Part shown: positions 58,755-64,000 of the stretch, piece by piece
How the letters are laid out: each line of letters begins with the position of its first letter
Numbering within the stretch: position 1 is the first letter of the stretch
Assembly (NCBI GenBank): GCA_002633005.1
Contig: NMRA01000224.1
Location: 590,281-654,280, forward strand
Direction of reading: 5' to 3'
DNA from: Phoronis australis
Lineage: Eukaryota; Phoronida; Phoronidae
DNA length: 64,000 nucleotides
Made by a program: the position numbers and the translations under genes
The notes under the pieces: generated by a model
Databases searched by the model: none
The model's input: only the letters and a program-made list of their open reading frames with translations
Told to the model about the DNA's origin: nothing

Positions 58755-60230
58755 ATAACGGTGAGAGTACAAGTACTCAAGTTCACGTACTCAAATACAC
58801 TGAAGTATTATGGTAAAGTGGTTTACGAGGTTAATTTATTTCTATTTATCATGTACTCTGTCGCGTTGTTTCTTCAAACTTCGTTATCAGAAACCCCGCA
58901 AACCAAAAGTTGTGAATTCTTTGCCACCGCCACGGCTGTGTTTCAGGAATTTCTTTAATATGGTACATATAAGTCAGTAAAAATTAACTTTATTCGACAG
59001 CATCTTGTCGATACGCATTTAAGACGCGATTGAAATTAAAAACACGTCTTCATCTTGAGAGACCCATTACTCTTGAAAGGCAGTATTGCAGCAATTTTCA
59101 ACTGATTGGGACTTGAAATCACTATCAAAAGACCCATTTACTCTTGAAAGGCAGTATTGCACCAATGTTCAACTGATTGGGACTTGAACTTTCTATTCAC
59201 GCTCTAAACACGGCAGCAATCCTGAAATGGCTGGTCAAGCTACTTTGAAATTGTCCCCTGCAATAACAGCAATTAGTTTCCACCAACCAAATGAGAAACT
59301 GCCAGCGACTGTAGCACGTCATGTTCAGAGAAGGGTTGTAAAATTGGCGTGAATCATTTTTAAATGTACAATGGCAGGGTTTGCATCTATTCCCTGTGTT
59401 AACGTAATGTAGGACAATTAACAGAAATAAGCGAACATCCTATCTCAGACATTGCACATCGGATTTGCATGACCTTTCAGATAATATGCTTCATACAATT
59501 TTCTATAAAACCATGTTAGAAATAGCTTATTCACCTTTGCATGAGGTGCTGTCAAACACTGGACTTACCGGTATATGGTTTTCATGAAAAAAGTTGCATA
59601 AAACAAACACGAAACGATAGTTTAGAAAAGCGTAACAGCTTTTTTGAAATTTTATCTTGAACATTTCTATCATACAAAATTTGAGCGTGTTATTGATCCT
59701 GTTGTTTTACTGTAAACGCACCGTACTTTTTGCTAAATTTTCCTGAAAAAGCAAGGTCACAAGATTGGTAATTCTGGGTGAAATTCTGTTTTGTAAATAT
59801 TTGACAAAATGTACAGACTTGCCAATAAGGTCCCACATAACCTTAAATAAGCTGGTTGATAGTTTGCGTTTTAAAAGACTTTGAAGGACATTTATCGTAA
59901 TCTATTTTGCCCGGGGTACGCCACGAGCTATGTTGTTCAATTACATTTCCTTCAACAGCTAGATTATTCTGGCAAAGTGTTTACTATAGACAATCAAAAT
60001 GTTTTGTGCAGAATGTGACAACAGTTATATATAAATGTGCCTTACCATGTTCAGATAAATATTTTTTTTCAAAGTCAAAGTAAATTGTAAGCTTTGTAAA
60101 TACCTACGTATGTGTGTTAAGTGATTGTGGCTTCTATTTTCTATTCATGTCCATACTACTCTGTTTGTTTACCTCCAGTTCGCTCATTGCCAGACACGAA
60201 CCAAATAAACTGCACAAGTACCGTCAATTG
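58755..60230 (+). other. Candidate 3' UTR with polyadenylation signal at 60204
   Basis: The sequence after the stop is AT-rich with no supported open frame. The first AATAAA I find on this strand is at 60204-60209, which would give a 3' UTR of about 1.47 kb. Ten bases after it there is a small hairpin (arms TACCGTCA at 60219-60226 and TGACGGTA at 60237-60244). The assignment rests only on the hexamer and its position. An earlier variant signal or a further exon cannot be excluded. Confidence 0.35.
59061..59192. repeat. Direct repeat, two copies of about 65 bases
   Basis: Two near-identical units begin at 59061 and 59131. Each has the order GACCCATT, ACTCTTGAAAGGCAGTATTG, then CAACTGATTGGGACTTGAA. 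They lie in the probable 3' UTR of the receptor. Confidence 0.85.
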
Positions 60231-62299
60231 TAAAACTGACGGTATACGTTTATTTACAGTGCAATGCTATTGTAGTTTTAACATTGAATTTTGATAATTA
60301 ATTTCCTTACGACATTCGCATCCTCACATCTGAGCTAACATTCATACGCAACTGCACAAGGTGACATGCTTAGGTGATTGGCCAGTGCGTTTCTCATCCT
60401 TAAAGTCCTGGTCTCACACGTTGTTTACCCTCATTACATGGTTAGAGGATGTTATAAAGATCCAGGAAGTACCTACCCCATAACTAATACACGATCCGTA
60501 CTCGAAAAAAGTTTAAATGAACGCGCCACTCACGAGTCGCACCCGAAGAACCACCGCATTTTTTAACTTGCCGCGAAACCGGAAGTACAATTCATTCAGG
60601 AACCCAGGCTGAGAAAACGCCGTCAGTGTGAGTGTTACCAGCCTGCAAACGGGGATAAAATAATGGACAGCGCGCCTTAATTTTAATAAAATCAAAATAC
60701 GGACAATTTTATCGAATTTGCCGAAGAAATGTGGCGAATAAATTTTGACAGAAATTGTTTTGCCGGCCTCGGGACCGCAGCCTATTGGACACGGTGATGA
60801 TCGAGGCAAGACGAAGGTGAACGGCGGTAAAGGCATGCGGTTGCAAGCTGTTTTGTCGAAGTAAGATGTTCAAATCATAAATGCCGCATATATTCAAAGG
60901 TAGTTTCAGACTCTTGCATAAAATTACGGGCTGGTTAATCCTATGTCACACTGCCGCGGCAGCCCTTAGCTAGCCTCAGTGCCAGCTCACCAGTATGAAG
61001 ACAACCGTCAAAATACAGCTAGCTCGTTAGTAGACACATACACCTTTGGGCCAAGGCTACCCTTAGGCCTACCTGGTCGCTGGCCACAGCTCTCGCTCAA
61101 ACTAGGTTTATTTAGAACTTGGGTGCTTCTGGCGAACTGTGCAACGTTGTTGGCTTTCAACAGAGACTTTCCCAGACTTGTATGAGAGCACCAAGCTTAA
61201 AAAAGGGTGCTGGAATTTTTGGGAATGTCTATATTTTACTATAAGATTCACTGGGTATGTTCAGAGTTATGAATTGCAGACGCTAAATTTTGGTACTTCC
61301 TGTCTTCTAGGGGAATATCGTCTCGTTTTCTACTTTTTTCGGAATTCGTGCTTCTCTGACTGAGGCAGACCTTTTTCCATTTCTCCAAAGGGGGCTCATT
61401 CGAGCACATAAGTATGACAAGTCCCATACAAAATTTTATCATTTTTTATTCAGTAAGCCAAAATGATTCAACCTTTTAACATAATAAGTAACTTAAAATG
61501 CACAATACTTTACAACATTTAGCATTACAAACACTATTCAACAGCAAAAGTTTCCACGATATGAAAGTGGACATGTAACTATTACCAGGAAGAGATAACC
61601 AGGAAGGGACAACTGTTTTAGCACATTTTAACGTGTTTTCAAAGGTGATTTCAATCAAAAGTAACTGTTAAAGTCGTCTGGAATCCAGGCATTGTGTTTG
61701 AAAGCTTAACTCTTTAGCTATAAAATGACACCACTTTGGTTCCCAAAGACTGCATATTAATGGCAGTAGGATGCTTTGAACATGACTTGTTTTACCCTTC
61801 CAAAAGATACCTCTTCCCAGGCATGTACTCGGGCATGATCCTCTTTTTTGAACCAACAGATGTCACTAATATATGCAAATGAGGCTCGAATCTCTTACGT
61901 CATGTGACGTCATACTGTGAATGACTTGAAACGCAGTTCTACCTGATTGGGCACTAAGAAAATTAAGAACTCACATAAGTCATTGTTCAAAGAACATTGA
62001 ATGTTTTCACGTGAAAATACAGTTAATTGTATTTGGATACGCTTGCATGTGTGTATGCGAGGACTTCGTCATTTTGCTTAAATCTAGATTTAGAAGCAGG
62101 TGTTTGTCAAGAAATTAGTCGCTGTGCTCCGTCGCCGGGAAGTCTGATCTATGCATGCGCAACTCGACGAACTAATGCTAGTCGCTGGTCAGCTCCGCTA
62201 TGATTCATGCGCAATTCGAAGAACTAATGCTAGTCGCTGGTCAGCTCCGCTATGATTCATTTGAGACGTGCGGCTTAACTCGAACCTGTCCCCGTGTTC
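60231..62299. other. Downstream interval
   Basis: No gene is supported. Frames at 60513-60897 and 61476-61856 on the minus strand lack clear domains. ACCAGGAAG words at about 61584-61604 repeat those at 2344. A 52-base tandem repeat lies at 62157-62260. Confidence 0.5.
62157..62260. repeat. 52-base tandem repeat, two units
   Basis: Two units of GCGCAACTCGACGAACTAAT, then GCTAGTCGCTGGTCAGCTCC, then GCTATGATTCAT differ at two positions. A degraded earlier relative (TAGTCGCTGTGCTCCG) lies just upstream at about 62116. Confidence 0.95.
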
Positions 62300-63480
62300 T
62301 GGCTCCAAGGTCGTTTTTTGACCCAGTTTCGGGAAAAGTTCATTTTAATACGGTCATTTCCTGAAGATTTTTTTGAAAGATATGATCCCGAAATCCTTGG
62401 CCTATAGAGCTGTATCAAAATTCCTTGATGAAACATGGCCACTGGTCCAGCTTCTGCCGGGAGGCTGGGGAAAATGAACGCGTGTCCCAAAAATGCACAC
62501 ACTTCAACCGCGCAGTTCAAGTTCTTTTCCCGTCAATTACTGTGTGCGGATTCTACGCGGGCAGCCTACTGCATGACTAAACCTTATTTTTAACGTGGGT
62601 GCGTCACTGAGTCACGACGTTTCCAACCTTTGCAGTATGCACGGGAATGGCAAGCAAACGATTCGGTTTAGAAGAACCTAAATTCATTGCGCAATACTAC
62701 TGGGAACTACAAGCATCAAGGAAGTGCAAAGACAACGTTTCCAAATTTATGAGCAATGACTTGAACTTCTTTTTCGATCTACGGTTTGTAAATTTTTGAA
62801 TTTCATTAGTCTAGTTTTTAATTCAATGAAGCATTTAGAGCTGCCCGACATTCATGAATATAACTGTTATCGTTCAGTGTCCTTCTTTGCGATATGGTGG
62901 TCTGATGATGGATCAAATTTTTGCAAGTCAGCCTTCAGTCTTCAACTAAGTTCAGTGACGCATCGCCATTTCTTGCAAGACAGCTTCTGCGCTGTGCACG
63001 AATGTTTTGTGTTTTTGATGAATTTGAAATCTCAACTTCTGAGTAGTTGGCAGTGTCATGTCGGAGGTGTATAGAGGGCGCGGCACTGAAAAAAGTGGGG
63101 GCTAAAGCTCCCTCAGCCCCCCTGTAGTGCACCGCCTATGGACCACTGAAAAACTTGGACTGAATTAATACGCTCCGCAAAACATTTGCTTTACAAATTT
63201 TCTCGAATTTTCGAAATACATGTATGAATGATTAAGTGCACATTTTCAAGGGCGCTTAGACGACCTATGCTGCAAAAACGGAGACCCTAACAACAATTGT
63301 CCTGGCCAGGGCCCTCAAATGGTAAACCATACACTGATACCGAGTTGTTAAAGTTCTCTTGAATTTTCTCTCTGATCAGTATTCGAAATCTTTCTTTTTT
63401 GTCTTTCCCCAGCCCCACACCTTTGTCGGTTGCCTGGTTTGACCCTGAGGCACGCAATTTTTTTGGGGTGGCACTCGCCC
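62300..63480 (+). mobile_element. Repeat R2, right copy
   Basis: It aligns with 44690-47480 over shared blocks but is less than half as long, because it lacks the internal duplication and much of the middle. A GC-hairpin repeat is inserted at 63075-63145. No coding frame is recognised. Confidence 0.75.
63075..63145 (-). repeat. GC-hairpin repeat inside R2
   Basis: GCGCGGCACTGAAAAAAGTG, then GGGGCTAAAGCTCCCTCAGC, then CCCCCTGTAGTGCACCGCCT is the reverse orientation of the units at 6060-6205. It is the most complete single copy in the window. Confidence 0.75.
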
Positions 63481-64000
63481 TCATCCCGCTTACTAAGGTC
63501 CTGATGCAAGGAGTCCATCTTTGGTCCAAGGTCAATGTTGTGTTTCAGCACGCTTGTATAGCTTGAGCGGTAAATTTAAGGTTTAAGAAATACAGGAGCA
63601 GTTTTGCGCATTTAATTGTGCGTGTAAAAGGGTTTATGGATTCGTACTAAATTTGTTGCTGCAACTTGTCTCATGGGCCTGTACCCGATACGTGACCACA
63701 AATGTGGACACTAATTCGGCTATTTCGCAAGTCGACTTTAGCAAGGTGCCCAGTGAAAATGTAAGGCAGCACCAGGCCAGTGGGTGTGTGTAACAACTCG
63801 GATTTCTAGTCTCTTATTATGAAAACCATTGAAAGCAATTACCAGCACCTGCAAACAAGAATTTTGAAGTATTGATCATTTCAACAGGAGTTAGCTGTAG
63901 ACTTATTCGCGAAGCTGCCGTCATTCCAGCCACGGTTACTGCCTGTCCTTCGAAGCAATTATAGCACATTTTATATACAAATTTTTAAGAATAGCAAGGG
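63481..64000. other. Right edge of window
   Basis: No open frame, RNA gene or repeat recognised in the last 520 bases. Confidence 0.5.

Overview
The window is draft genomic DNA from an animal, most likely a marine invertebrate. It is AT-rich, has long introns, contains many different decayed mobile elements and simple repeats, carries frequent short words of the type ACATGTA, and has one run of N. I cannot name the species from the sequence. There is no bacterial-style gene organisation.

The only gene I can support end to end is one plus-strand gene of eleven coding exons, from the ATG at 26582 to the TAA at 58754. It encodes a 624-residue class B1 (secretin-family) G-protein-coupled receptor. 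Splicing the exons at 26582-26644, 32784-32883, 39150-39260, 42703-42833, 44235-44329, 48694-48862, 49479-49635, 50708-50838, 51165-51256, 57669-57816 and 58077-58754 gives 1875 bases that stay open throughout. The protein has a signal peptide, a six-cysteine hormone-binding ectodomain, seven membrane segments and a 210-residue tail. The junction residues, the serine-glutamate motif after TM3, the YRKLAKSTLVL segment, the NSFQ/GF junction and NGEVQAEI after TM7 point to the parathyroid hormone receptor (PTHR) group. The exon layout matches vertebrate PTHR exons S, E1, E3, G and M1 to M7. Intron 6 appears to use a GC-AG splice pair.

The upstream 26.5 kb holds no gene I can support. It is a graveyard of transposons. 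These include a 1.04 kb element with terminal inverted repeats and a 5-base target duplication (4326-5364), GC-hairpin repeats (about 6060-7000), and a 3 kb repeat, called R1 here, broken by two later insertions (7060-11790). One of those insertions carries a THAP zinc-finger fragment. An 838-base assembly gap follows (14601-15438), then a foldback made from two copies of the 5' end of another THAP element (18379-19268), and a second foldback with tandem-repeat arms that encloses a coding remnant (19449-21385).

The introns hold more of the same. They contain an inverted second copy of the THAP element (36318-36965), 39-base and 44-base tandem repeats, a foldback at 34504-34964, a long repeat called R2 (44690-47480), MITE-like elements, a foldback with a LINE 3' fragment in one arm (51391-52788), and the second R1 copy (53945-56935), in which a 39-base unit has expanded to nine copies. 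Downstream of the receptor lie a candidate polyadenylation signal at 60204, small tandem repeats and a second R2 copy (62300-63480). I see no defence locus, CRISPR array or operon.
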